The translations under genes were made by a program, and so were the position numbers. Positions 55,451-63,582 of a stretch of 64,000 nucleotides of DNA are shown in pieces. How positions within the stretch are numbered: the first letter of the stretch is position 1; every line of letters begins with the position of its first letter. The notes under the pieces are model-generated. The model was not told where the DNA came from, did no database searches, and was given only the letters and a program-made list of their open reading frames with translations. The DNA comes from Mucilaginibacter boryungensis (GTDB lineage: Bacteria > Bacteroidota > Bacteroidia > Sphingobacteriales > Sphingobacteriaceae): NCBI RefSeq assembly GCF_015221995.1, contig NZ_JADFFM010000002.1, positions 62,001 to 126,000 on the forward strand. Reading direction: 5' to 3'.

Positions 55451-56356
55451 ATGCACACCGCCACCATTGAGGATTTTTACCGGGAAACCGCATCGCTTAT
55501 CCCCGAAGGGATCAATAAAGAGATAGGGCATTTTAATATCTTTCCTATTGCGGATATGGTGGCGCGCCATGCCAAGAAACAGCCAATGCCGTATAACCGC
55601 CGGGCTTACTATAAAATAAGCCTCATCCGCGGGCGCAACAAGGCTGAATATGCTGATAAAGAGGTGAACATTGAAAAGAGCGCGCTGCTGTTTGCCACGC
55701 CTAAGATCCCCTATAATTATATCCCGCTGGATGATGACCAGGGGGGCTTTTTCTGCATTTTTACGCACGATTTTTTGATACAATCCAAAAGCGGGGTAGT
55801 ATTGGATGACCTTCCGATTTTCAGGCCGGGCGCCATACCTATATTCCAGTTAACCGACGAAGCTACTGAAGAGATCAGCCTTATCTTCAGCAAAATGCAT
55901 AAAGAACTGGCTTCCGATTATGCCTTCAAGTACGATTTGCTGCGTAACTATGTTTTGGAATTGATACATTACGGCCAAAAGCTACAACCGGCAACGGCTT
56001 TATACCCATCGCATACGGCATCGGCCAGGATATCGTCTTTATTTATCGAGTTGTTAGAGCGGCAGTTCCCTATAGAATCGCCGGGACAAAAACTAAACCT
56101 GCGCACCGCCAAAGATTATGCCGACCGCTTAGCCGTGCATGTAAACCACCTGAACAAGGTATTAAAAGAACATACCGGCAAAACCACCACCGATATTATA
56201 ACCAGCCGCATTGTGCAGGAAGCCAAAATCCTCCTCAAACAAACCGACTGGAATATATCCGAAATTGCCTACAGCCTGGGCTTCGAGCAGGTAGCGCATT
56301 TCTCTAACTTTTTCCGCAAGCAAACTAAATTGGCGCCAGTGGCTTTCAGGACTTAG
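55451..56356 (+). CDS. AraC family transcriptional regulator
   Basis: A 301-residue regulator: a cupin-like sensor half (EIGHFNIFPIADMVARHAKKQ, RRAYYKISLIRGRNKAEYA) and a C-terminal AraC DNA-binding domain (TAKDYADRLAVHVNHLNKVLKEHTG, TDWNISEIAYSLGFEQVAHFSNFFRKQTKLAPVAFR). The ATG at 55451 is used; a TTG at 55439 would add four residues. It probably controls itself and the SDR gene downstream, which share an identical 17-base motif. Confidence 0.92.
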   Translation: MHTATIEDFYRETASLIPEGINKEIGHFNIFPIADMVARHAKKQPMPYNRRAYYKISLIRGRNKAEYADKEVNIEKSALLFATPKIPYNYIPLDDDQGGFFCIFTHDFLIQSKSGVVLDDLPIFRPGAIPIFQLTDEATEEISLIFSKMHKELASDYAFKYDLLRNYVLELIHYGQKLQPATALYPSHTASARISSLFIELLERQFPIESPGQKLNLRTAKDYADRLAVHVNHLNKVLKEHTGKTTTDIITSRIVQEAKILLKQTDWNISEIAYSLGFEQVAHFSNFFRKQTKLAPVAFRT

Positions 56357-56360
56357 GCGC

Positions 56361-56438
56361 TTTTTAGCGATTTTTAGACAGACTTTCACCTTTTTAGCTT
56401 TTTTTACGGTTTTTTAGATAGGCTTTTTTGAGCTTTTT
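56361..56438. promoter_or_regulatory. Phased T-tracts, probable curved DNA
   Basis: Runs of five or more T begin at 56361, 56371, 56391, 56401 and 56411 (exact 10-base register), and further runs begin near 56424 and 56434. A shorter TTT lies at 56384. Such phasing bends DNA. It begins five bases after the AraC stop and ends about 55 bases before the SDR promoter motif. Confidence 0.65.
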
Positions 56439-56477
56439 AAAGGATGTCCGGGCTTAATCAGGGCTATCACTAAACCG

Positions 56478-56522
56478 CATCAATCCACATCAATATTTGA
56501 ATTTTGCAAAACATGGATTGAT
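56478..56522 (+). promoter_or_regulatory. Candidate AraC-regulated operator before the SDR gene
   Basis: The 17-base motif ATATTTGAATTTTGCAA (56493-56509), shared with the AraC promoter, sits inside a perfect inverted repeat ATCAATCCA (56479-56487) / TGGATTGAT (56514-56522). CATCAAT occurs twice, ten bases apart (56478 and 56488), as is usual for AraC-type sites. Confidence 0.55.
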
Positions 56523-56590
56523 ACTTGCAAACACTCCTCCGGCAGGCTTGTTACCTTTGTCCTGTTAAATAATTAAAACCAACAAACACC

Positions 56591-57355
56591 ATGTCAACAA
56601 CAAATAAAATAGCCCTGGTAACCGGCGGCAGTCGCGGTTTAGGCAAAAACATGGCCCTTAGCCTGGCAAAAAAAGGCATCAATGTTATCCTTACTTATAA
56701 CAGCAATAAAGACGAGGCAGCAGCCGTAGTTGCTGAAATAGAAAAGACCGGCGCAAAAGCCGCTACCCTGCAATTGAATGCCGGCGATATTAAAAGCTTC
56801 GATGGGTTTATAGACCAGGTAAAAGGCGTATTAAAAATAACCTTCAACACAGACAGGTTCGACTTCCTTATAAATAACGCTGGCACAGCCCTATACAAAT
56901 CATTCGATCAAACTACTGAAGATGAATTCGATACACTGGTAAATATCCACTTTAAAGGCGTATTTTTCCTTACACAAAAAGCATTGGCGTTAATAAATGA
57001 TGGCGGCAGGATCATCAACATTTCCAGCGGTCTTGCACGGTTTAGTAACCCGGGTTCATCTGCCTACGCTTCGATGAAAGGCGCGATTGAAGTATTAAGC
57101 CGCTACCAGGCTAAGGAATTAGGCGAACGCGGCATTGCGGTAAACGTAGTGGCCCCCGGCGCTATTGAAACTGATTTTGGCGGCGGTATGGTGCGCGATA
57201 ATCCCGATGTTAATGCCCGCGTTGCCGATGCAACAGCTTTGGGACGCGTAGGCGTGCCTGAGGATATTGGCGGAATAGTAGCATTTTTATGTACCGAGGA
57301 AGCCCGCTGGATAAACGCGCAACGCATAGAGGCATCGGGCGGCATGAACATTTAA
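56591..57355 (+). CDS. SDR family oxidoreductase
   Basis: A 254-residue short-chain dehydrogenase: IALVTGGSRGLGKNMALSLA (NADP-type cofactor site), FLINNAGTALY, and the triad in NISSGLARFSNPGSSAYASMKGA. A likely target of the AraC regulator encoded just upstream (see the shared motif). The substrate is unknown; FabG-like in sequence, but there are no fatty-acid genes nearby. Confidence 0.9.
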   Translation: MSTTNKIALVTGGSRGLGKNMALSLAKKGINVILTYNSNKDEAAAVVAEIEKTGAKAATLQLNAGDIKSFDGFIDQVKGVLKITFNTDRFDFLINNAGTALYKSFDQTTEDEFDTLVNIHFKGVFFLTQKALALINDGGRIINISSGLARFSNPGSSAYASMKGAIEVLSRYQAKELGERGIAVNVVAPGAIETDFGGGMVRDNPDVNARVADATALGRVGVPEDIGGIVAFLCTEEARWINAQRIEASGGMNI

Positions 57356-57408
57356 AAACTTTGGTCAATTAAAATGCAATTGATGAACCCATTTTATAAA
57401 AACATAAT

Positions 57409-57416
57409 TATATTTG
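57409..57416 (+). promoter_or_regulatory. -7 box for the small membrane protein
   Basis: TATATTTG, an exact TAnnTTTG match, lies 17 bases before the ATG at 57434. No -33 box is clear. Confidence 0.45.
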
Positions 57417-57433
57417 CGGAGTAACAAATAATT

Positions 57434-57646
57434 ATGAAAAAGAATTTAGGTTTAATAATTGCACTTGCGGGAATACTGGTAGTATTATATTCATTGTTTT
57501 TTACACCTAACCATTCCTTTAACCCGGTTGATTCAAACAGCGGACTTGACGCTTCAGCACCGCTATTTTTTAGCGCTATTATAGTGTTTGGTGTTGGCGT
57601 GGTAATTTATGCTAACGCTGCCGCAGCTGAAAAAAGAGAGGCGTAA
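57434..57646 (+). CDS. Small two-helix membrane protein
   Basis: A 70-residue protein with two hydrophobic segments (LGLIIALAGILVVLYSLFF and LFFSAIIVFGVGVVIYANAAA) and a charged C-terminus. It has a -7 box in front and a strong terminator behind, which supports a real gene. No family is recognised. Confidence 0.65.
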   Translation: MKKNLGLIIALAGILVVLYSLFFTPNHSFNPVDSNSGLDASAPLFFSAIIVFGVGVVIYANAAAAEKREA

Positions 57647-57693
57647 TTTTAAAAACGATCATTCGGATATTTTTTATCCGTCCAAACCATATT

Positions 57694-57732
57694 TAACTAA
57701 TAAAGGCGGCATTTTGCCGCCTTTATTAGTTA
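57694..57732. terminator. Bidirectional intrinsic terminator
   Basis: A perfect 18-pair stem (TAACTAATAAAGGCGGCA and its complement) with a TTT loop. The arms are AT-rich outside and GC-rich inside, so it works in both directions, between the + strand small gene and the - strand GH3 gene. Confidence 0.88.
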
Positions 57733-57761
57733 ATAACATTTTATAGCAGGGGTATACAAGG

Positions 57762-59972
57762 CTATCTTATAGTAATAACCTTCGATACCACATTACCGCT
57801 GGTTACGTTTCGCTCACCCGGCTGCGAACCGCCAACTGATAATTGGATTTGTCCTGATGGCTGGCTCCATTTATCAGTTTTATCTACCAGCATTAACTGA
57901 TCAGGCGTTAAAGTAAAGCTTACCATTTTCGTTTCACCGGCTTTCAGGAATATCCGTTTAAAGCCCTGTAAAGCCACTATTGGTTTGCGGATGCTCGGGT
58001 TAAGATGTTTTACATACAATTCGGCTACTTCATCACCATCCATTTTGCCGGTATTGGTAATTTTTACGCTTACGCTGATGGCTTTACCCTTAACTGCAGT
58101 TACAGGCATAGTCAGCCCTGAGTATTTAAAAGTGGTGTAACTTAAGCCGTAACCAAACGGATACAGCACATCGCCTTTAAAATATCTGTAGGTGCGGTTG
58201 CCCATAGCATAATCATGAAAATCGGGCAGATCGCTTACGCTTTTGTAGAAGGTTACCGGTAAGCGCCCGGCGGGGTTATAATCGCCAAACAATACATCGG
58301 CAATGGCGGTACCGGCGCTTTGGCCGCCATACCAGCTTTCTACAATAGCGGGCAGGTTTTCTTTTTCCCAATTAATAGAAAGGGCGCTGCCATTAAGCAA
58401 TACCAACACTACTGGCTTGCCTGTTTTATAAATAGTCTTCAACAAATCTTCCTGTGGTTTTGGCAGATCAAGACTTGTCCTGTCGCCACCGGCAAAGCCT
58501 TTAGCTTGCACTTTCATCTCCTCACCTTCCAGGGTTGGTGTAAGGCCTAAAAACACTACTACCGCATCGGCCTTATCGGCGGCAGCCAGTGCAGTATTAT
58601 AATTTTGGCGGATGATACTGCTATCAGTTACGGCTTTAGTAAAATCGGCCAGTTCGCAGCCCTGGCTGTAAATTATTTTGGCATCAGGCAGCTTATTTCT
58701 TAACCCTTGCAGTGGTGTAATGTTTACTGTCTTATCAGGTGTGCCGTTGTAATTTCCCCATTGCACTTTCTCGGCATCGGCATTGGGGCCAATTACGGCC
58801 AAGGTTTTAATGCTTTTACTTAAGGGTAGTATGTGGTTCTCATTCTTTAGCAATACGATAGATTTTCTTGCGGCTTCCAGCGCCAGTGTCTGGTGTTTCG
58901 TCGAGTTTACTACCGAGTATGGTATCGAAGCGTATTTTACCAGTTTATCATCATCAAACATTCCCAGTTTTAACCGGGCCATAAATAAGCGTTTAAGCGA
59001 GGTATTGATCTGCGCTTCGGTGATCAACCCGCTTTTGGCGGCGGCCACAAGTGTTAAATACGTAGGGCCGCAATCCAGATCGGTACCGGCGATTACCGAT
59101 TGTGCCGAAGCTGCTTCCTTGCTTGGCGCCAATTTGTGGTAAGCATAAATATCGTATACCGCATCGCAGTCTGATACCACATAGCCGTTAAAGCCCAATT
59201 CCTTACGCAGCACTTTATCTAAAAGAAATGCATTTGCCGGGGCTGGCGTGCCATTATAAGCATTATAAGCACTCATGATGGAGAATGCCTTGCCTTTTTG
59301 CACCGTGGCTTTAAAAGCCGGCAAATAAGTATCCAGGAAATCGTACCTATCGGTAGTGGCATTAAACTGGTGGCGTTCGGGCTCGGGGCCACTGTGTACC
59401 ATGTAGTGTTTTGGAGTGGCTACCAGTTTAAGATAATGCGGGTCATCGCCCTGCAGGCCCTTTACAAAGTTTACGCCCATAGTAGCGGTAAGGAAAGGAT
59501 CTTCTCCATAGGTTTCCATACCGCGGCCCCAACGTGGATCGCGAAAAATATTAATATTAGGCGACCAAAACGTTAAGCCCTGGTAGCGCCCATGCTCGTT
59601 ATGGCGCAAGGCCTCGTGGTACTTGGCCCGTGCCTCATCGCTGGTGACAATGCCTATTTTACTTACCAGCGGGCCATCAAAGCTTGCCGCACTGCCAATA
59701 GGCATAGGGAATACCGTGGCTAAGCCTGCCCTGCCTACGCCATGCAAACATTCGTTCCACCAATTATATTCGGGGATACCCAGGCGTGGGATAGCAGCTG
59801 CCTTGTCTATCATCTGGCTCACTTTTTCTTCAAGCGTTAAGCGACCGATCAGGTCATCGGCACGTTTTTCATAGGATAATCTGCTATCGCGAAATGGCAA
59901 GGTTTGCGCCAGTGAAACAACAACAGCAGCAGGTAACAGCAGTAGTGATAAAAGGTATTTTACAGACTTCAT
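57762..59972 (-). CDS. Glycoside hydrolase family 3, exported (beta-xylosidase/glucosidase type)
   Basis: A signal peptide (VKYLLSLLLLPAAVVVSLA) precedes the three GH3 parts: the N-terminal barrel (NWWNECLHGVGRAGLATVFP, with the nucleophile in GYVVSDCDAVYDIY), the alpha/beta sandwich (SIVLLKNENHILPLSKS) and a C-terminal fibronectin type III-like domain (VKITNTGKMDGDEVAELYV). The SDCDA context is usual in beta-xylosidases. The length (736) is slightly short for the family. A LacI-operator-like palindrome lies 62 bases upstream. Confidence 0.93.
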   Translation of the reverse strand: MKSVKYLLSLLLLPAAVVVSLAQTLPFRDSRLSYEKRADDLIGRLTLEEKVSQMIDKAAAIPRLGIPEYNWWNECLHGVGRAGLATVFPMPIGSAASFDGPLVSKIGIVTSDEARAKYHEALRHNEHGRYQGLTFWSPNINIFRDPRWGRGMETYGEDPFLTATMGVNFVKGLQGDDPHYLKLVATPKHYMVHSGPEPERHQFNATTDRYDFLDTYLPAFKATVQKGKAFSIMSAYNAYNGTPAPANAFLLDKVLRKELGFNGYVVSDCDAVYDIYAYHKLAPSKEAASAQSVIAGTDLDCGPTYLTLVAAAKSGLITEAQINTSLKRLFMARLKLGMFDDDKLVKYASIPYSVVNSTKHQTLALEAARKSIVLLKNENHILPLSKSIKTLAVIGPNADAEKVQWGNYNGTPDKTVNITPLQGLRNKLPDAKIIYSQGCELADFTKAVTDSSIIRQNYNTALAAADKADAVVVFLGLTPTLEGEEMKVQAKGFAGGDRTSLDLPKPQEDLLKTIYKTGKPVVLVLLNGSALSINWEKENLPAIVESWYGGQSAGTAIADVLFGDYNPAGRLPVTFYKSVSDLPDFHDYAMGNRTYRYFKGDVLYPFGYGLSYTTFKYSGLTMPVTAVKGKAISVSVKITNTGKMDGDEVAELYVKHLNPSIRKPIVALQGFKRIFLKAGETKMVSFTLTPDQLMLVDKTDKWSQPSGQIQLSVGGSQPGERNVTSGNVVSKVITIR

Positions 59973-60033
59973 AAGCAGTAGGTTAACGGTATATAAAACA
60001 ATATTAACAATTACAAAATCAAATACCTAAACA

Positions 60034-60055
60034 ATTTTGCAATCGATTGTAAAAT
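60034..60055 (-). promoter_or_regulatory. LacI-operator-like palindrome before the GH3 gene
   Basis: A 22-base palindrome with core GCAATCGATTGT and outer arms ATTTT and AAAAT; only one symmetric pair is mismatched. It is of the same type as the sites at 1270, 13811 and 22948. Confidence 0.6.
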
Positions 60056-60214
60056 TTAGTTTATTTTTTTCGAAGGGCTTAAAATCAATATTCCTAAATG
60101 CATTTTTTGCGTGAAAAACGTACTAAAATACCGTGAAAACACGGTTGCAGGCGCGAAATTTATTCCGCTATTTTGAACTGTTTACTTAATAGTTTTCCAT
60201 CAATAGTTTAGTGT

Positions 60215-60251
60215 GAAACAGCACGATCCCGCGAGGGGATGGTGCTGTTTC
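60215..60251. terminator. Long perfect-arm hairpin, terminator or small RNA
   Basis: GAAACAGCAC and GTGCTGTTTC pair perfectly, and ATCCC with GGGAT inside them. Text after it on the + strand is TGTTTTG. No gene ends close by, so it may terminate an unrecognised transcript or be part of a small RNA. Confidence 0.5.
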
Positions 60252-60344
60252 TGTTTTGTATAACGCGGGATAAAAAGTCCGCCAGAAAATACGAGTGGAT
60301 TATCTGCGAAGAACAGGGAAGTCACTTTTAAACCTTCCATCTGT

Positions 60345-60690
60345 TTTTTGGCTAAAGCCCTTTTTTCCCTGCCTTAACCGTCCCATAAATGGGACGGCAA
60401 TGAATTTTTACCTATTTTTTAATTGCAGTTGGTTGAGCCAACAGATAAGCCGCTTGTTTAAATGCTAAAGCCGTTTGCTTGCCTCAAACCGCCCCATAAA
60501 TTTACGGCAATGAATTTTACTTTTATTGCCGTTGACTCCAGCTAAGGGATAAGCATTTTTTTGAGGGTAAAACTTTTTTGCTTTGCCTTATACTGCCCCA
60601 TAATTGACGGCAATGAATTTTACCTATTTTTAATTGCCGTTGGCTTCAGCCAACGGATAAGCCAAATTATAGGATGGCTTTAGCCTCAAA
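60345..60690. repeat. Tandem REP-like array, family H, three units
   Basis: Units of about 105 bases contain a first hairpin (CCGTCCCATAAATGGGACGG in unit one, degraded in the others), GGCAATGAATTTT at 60396, 60506 and 60609, then a second hairpin (GTTGGTTGAGCCAAC, GTTGACTCCAGC, GTTGGCTTCAGCCAAC). A single copy is at 38455. Confidence 0.82.
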
Positions 60691-60745
60691 TTTATACCCT
60701 GCTGGGGGTAAAGCGATTCCCTTGGCGAGAGAAGCCTTAAGCCGG

Positions 60746-61594
60746 TTAGCCGTTTACCACCTCTCCCCCGTTAATATGAATTACCTGCCCGGTAATGAAT
60801 GAAGCATCATCTGATGCCAGGAATACATAAGCGGGCCCCAATTCTGAAGGTTGCCCCGCGCGTTTCATAGCCGTCTCAGATCCGAATGATTTAATTTTCT
60901 CTTCATCAAAAGTCGATACAATGAGCGGCGTCCAAACCGGGCCAGGCGCAATAGCATTTACGCGTATTTTTTTATCCACTAAATTAGTAGCCAGCGACCG
61001 GGTGAATGAGGTAATGGCACCTTTGGTAGATGAGTAATCTATTAAATTAGGTGATGAGCGATAGGCCGTAACCGAGGTGGTATTAATAATGCAGTCGCCC
61101 TCGTGCAGGTATTCCAATGCCTCTGTAGCAAAATGGAAGTAAGCATAAATATTAGTTCGGAAAGTATCATCCAGTTGTTTTTCGTCAATCGCTTTCGGAT
61201 TTTTTTGCGGCACTTGCATCCCCGCGTTGTTTACCAATATGTTCAATTTGCCTAATTTTTTCACGGTTTGTTGCACGGCTTTTTTGCAAAAGGCGGCGCT
61301 TTTTACATCACCCTTTATCAGCAAGCATTGGCGGCCTTCGGCTTCAATCAATTGCCGGGTTTCTTCCGCGTCGCTATCTTCATTAAAATAAACAATAGCC
61401 ACGTCGGCGCCTTCTTTAGCAAAATGTATGCAGGCCGCGCGTCCTATACCACTATCGCCGCCTGTCACCAGGGCAACTTTATCCTGTAGCTTTCCTGCTG
61501 CCTTGTAGTTTGCTTTTATAAACTCGGGGCGCGGGTTCATTTCGGCTTCAATACCGGGTTGTTGATTTTGTTTTTTAGGAACTCCTGTTTTCAT
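60746..61594 (-). CDS. SDR family oxidoreductase, general-stress type (YdaD/YhdG-like)
   Basis: The 282-residue protein has the extended N-terminus of this SDR group (QQPGIEAEMNPRPEFIKANYKAAGKLQDK), then VALVTGGDSGIGRAACIHFAKEG, LVNNAGMQVPQ, and the triad in NTTSVTAYRSSPNLIDYSSTKGA. Members are often part of general stress responses. The genes downstream on the + strand (Cys-rich four-helix bundle, DUF3175, small Lys/Gly-rich protein) have the same flavour. Confidence 0.9.
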   Translation of the reverse strand: MKTGVPKKQNQQPGIEAEMNPRPEFIKANYKAAGKLQDKVALVTGGDSGIGRAACIHFAKEGADVAIVYFNEDSDAEETRQLIEAEGRQCLLIKGDVKSAAFCKKAVQQTVKKLGKLNILVNNAGMQVPQKNPKAIDEKQLDDTFRTNIYAYFHFATEALEYLHEGDCIINTTSVTAYRSSPNLIDYSSTKGAITSFTRSLATNLVDKKIRVNAIAPGPVWTPLIVSTFDEEKIKSFGSETAMKRAGQPSELGPAYVFLASDDASFITGQVIHINGGEVVNG

Positions 61595-61775
61595 ATTTCA
61601 GTAGGCTTAATTAAAGTTGATTGGATAACTTACTTGCATATCCTATCCGTTTAATAAAAGATAAACGCCGGGGCTCGGATTGAGTTTTAACTATTGATTA
61701 AAAATAAAAACTTAACTGAAATACGAATTGTTAACCTTTTACCGTCACCAATTTTTAATTAAAAGGAACCACATT

Positions 61776-62114
61776 ATGGAACAATATACAGGGCTAATAC
61801 AAACATTAACAAATTGTGCTTCGGCTTGCGAGGCTTGCGCAGCAGCATGTTTAAAGGAAGATAATATAATGCACATGCGCGATTGCATAAGATTTGACCG
61901 CGACTGCGCCGACATATGTACGCAGGCGGTGAAATTGCTGCACCGCGAATCGACCATTGCCAAACAGTATTTGTTGCTGTGCGAAGAAATTTGCCGGCTA
62001 TGTGCAGAGGAATGTGGCAAACATCAGCATGACCACTGCCAGCGCTGTGCCGCTGCCTGTCGCGAATGCGCTGAAATATGCCATCAAAATCACGAAGAAA
62101 TATTACAAGCTTAA
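61776..62114 (+). CDS. Cys-rich four-helix bundle copper-binding protein (DUF326)
   Basis: A 112-residue protein with many cysteines in helix-spaced pairs: NCASACEACAAACLKED, RDCIRFDRDCADICTQ, LLLCEEICRLCAEECGKH and CQRCAAACRECAEICHQ, plus HQHDHC. This is the DUF326 four-helix bundle related to the copper storage protein Csp. It has no signal peptide, so it would hold Cu(I) in the cytosol. The ATG at 61776 gives the usual N-terminus. Confidence 0.9.
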   Translation: MEQYTGLIQTLTNCASACEACAAACLKEDNIMHMRDCIRFDRDCADICTQAVKLLHRESTIAKQYLLLCEEICRLCAEECGKHQHDHCQRCAAACRECAEICHQNHEEILQA

Positions 62115-62117
62115 ATT

Positions 62118-62294
62118 ATGAAAACTACAGATCAGCCTATCGGCACGCGTAAGGACGAGCCGAAAATGCAGGGCAAAACAAATAATCAGCAAAAAGGATC
62201 GGTTACCCCTGTCAATAATAACGACGAATCGGGGACATCACCAGGTAAGGATAGTTCCAATAAAGGAAAGGGGCCAAAAGGCGAGAATTTGTAA
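62118..62294 (+). CDS. Small Lys/Gly/Asn-rich protein (58 residues)
   Basis: An open frame starting MKTTDQPIGTRKDEPK and ending SNKGKGPKGENL, three bases after the DUF326 stop. It has no hydrophobic part and is probably disordered, as in small stress-type proteins. Its position directly behind DUF326 and good start context argue for a real gene; no family is recognised. Confidence 0.6.
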   Translation: MKTTDQPIGTRKDEPKMQGKTNNQQKGSVTPVNNNDESGTSPGKDSSNKGKGPKGENL

Positions 62295-62438
62295 GGGTAC
62301 ACACTTTATCAATCAGCCGGTTTTCACGAATCACCATCCGGCGCATCCCCTGTTTAATTCAGCCTTTTTTCGTTAAAATTCGTTGAAATTGATCGGGACA
62401 TGCTATTTTCGTGCAAATTCGTGTAAATAATATTTAAA

Positions 62439-62705
62439 ATGAAAAATAAGACCATCCTTTTTGCCATAGCTATCACATCAATAGTAACTTTCGCGTCATG
62501 CTCCGGCGACCATGCGGCAAGACCTGGTGTAGATAGTGCGGGCAATAATATTGCTACCAATCCTTACAGGGATACGTTTGCAAATACCAATACTTATGGC
62601 GATGCTATTAATGCTGACAATAGCGGATCGGGTGGTGTTAAAATTGTTAAACCACATGCATCTGCGCAGGTTACAGCTACAGCTGATACCGCAAAGAAAA
62701 TGTAA
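62439..62705 (+). CDS. Small lipoprotein, hypothetical
   Basis: An 88-residue product with a lipoprotein signal (MKNKTILFAIAITSIVTFASC, cysteine at the lipobox) followed by a polar, disordered tail (NPYRDTFANTNTYGDAINAD). It is 14 bases before the DUF3175 gene. Such short lipoproteins are frequent in Sphingobacteriaceae; function unknown. Confidence 0.7.
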   Translation: MKNKTILFAIAITSIVTFASCSGDHAARPGVDSAGNNIATNPYRDTFANTNTYGDAINADNSGSGGVKIVKPHASAQVTATADTAKKM

Positions 62706-62719
62706 TAAAGCATTCTGTT

Positions 62720-63019
62720 ATGAAAGCAAGGACTAAAAAGCAACCGCATAGATGGTCCGCAAAGGTTACAGAACATAGCAATGCTATGGATTTGGACAAG
62801 GACGTTTTCAAATCAAAAGATCCGGATAAAATAGCACGGTCGCTGAAACACTCGGCCGAGGAAAGCAATCGCCGCAAAGCCTCACCTTTTCAAAGCGCTA
62901 TGTCTATGCTTAATTTTTACGAGAACCGGGCAGGCAAAAACCTCACCAAAAGCCAGCGTGCCCCGCTTGAAAAAGCAAAAAATAAACTGCGGAAATTATT
63001 TGGCAGACCAGAAAAATAG
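62720..63019 (+). CDS. DUF3175 family protein
   Basis: A 99-residue basic protein: WSAKVTEHSNAMDLDKDVFKSKDPDKIARSLKHSAEES and SPFQSAMSMLNFYENRAGKNLTKSQRAPLEKAKNKLRKLF fit DUF3175. It is positively charged and may bind nucleic acid, though this is not shown. Together with the preceding small lipoprotein it may form a short operon. Confidence 0.82.
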   Translation: MKARTKKQPHRWSAKVTEHSNAMDLDKDVFKSKDPDKIARSLKHSAEESNRRKASPFQSAMSMLNFYENRAGKNLTKSQRAPLEKAKNKLRKLFGRPEK

Positions 63020-63031
63020 ACCGGCTATCAA

Positions 63032-63508
63032 TTAGGATAGCTGGTCTATCAATTCCTGCGCAATACGGTCTATTGTTTGCAGGATGACCTCTTCGGCTGT
63101 ACCTTTAAAAACCTGCCGAATAGCTACGTGCTTTTCCTTTATAAGCAGATGAATAAACATGGTACCTACCGGTTTTTCTTCACTTTCGCTACCACCGGGC
63201 ATAGGTAAGCCTGTAATGGCCACTTGTATATCAGCCTTCATAAAATGCCGTAAACGGTTGGCTAATTCAGCCGTAACTTCTGCCGATTCAGGTGTATACT
63301 TTTCCACCAGTTCAGGCGGTACACCTAATACATCCTGTTTAATACAGGCATCATAGCACACAATTCCGCCCTTCAGTATTTCACCGCAATCTGGTATGAT
63401 AGCCAATTCGGCGCAGAACCTGCCTGCGGTGGCACTTTCGGCTGTGGCCAGTGTCAGTTTTTTTTGTTTTAACAGATTACTGCATTTAATTAATATAGGC
63501 GATGGCAT
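63032..63508 (-). CDS. CinA C-terminal domain / nicotinamide-nucleotide amidase family protein
   Basis: The 158-residue stand-alone domain has KKLTLATAESATAGRFCAEL, GGIVCYDACIKQDVLGVPPE and VAITGLPMPGGSESEEKPVGTMFI, the CinA-C/PncC pattern, which removes the amide of NMN in NAD recycling. In the usual motif the text reads AESCTGG and ITGIAGPGG; here it is AESATAG and ITGLPMPGG, so activity may differ. It is convergent with the DUF3175 gene. Confidence 0.85.
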   Translation of the reverse strand: MPSPILIKCSNLLKQKKLTLATAESATAGRFCAELAIIPDCGEILKGGIVCYDACIKQDVLGVPPELVEKYTPESAEVTAELANRLRHFMKADIQVAITGLPMPGGSESEEKPVGTMFIHLLIKEKHVAIRQVFKGTAEEVILQTIDRIAQELIDQLS

Positions 63509-63582
63509 ATTTGGTTAATTGATTTGTACATCCTAAACAAATTAGAAATGGTGCGGTTTTATAAATACTACCAGTTTAACCT

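Larger units (their letters stand above)
59973..60745. other. Intergenic region with operator, hairpin and repeat array
   Basis: No gene is seen in about 770 bases. From left to right: the GH3 leader, a LacI-operator-like palindrome (60034), a strong isolated hairpin (60215) and a tandem REP-like array (60345-60690). Confidence 0.7.

Noticed and set aside
60345..60690. CRISPR array
   Set aside because: The repeated units are about 105 bases, contain hairpins and are not separated by unique spacers of constant length; no cas genes are near.
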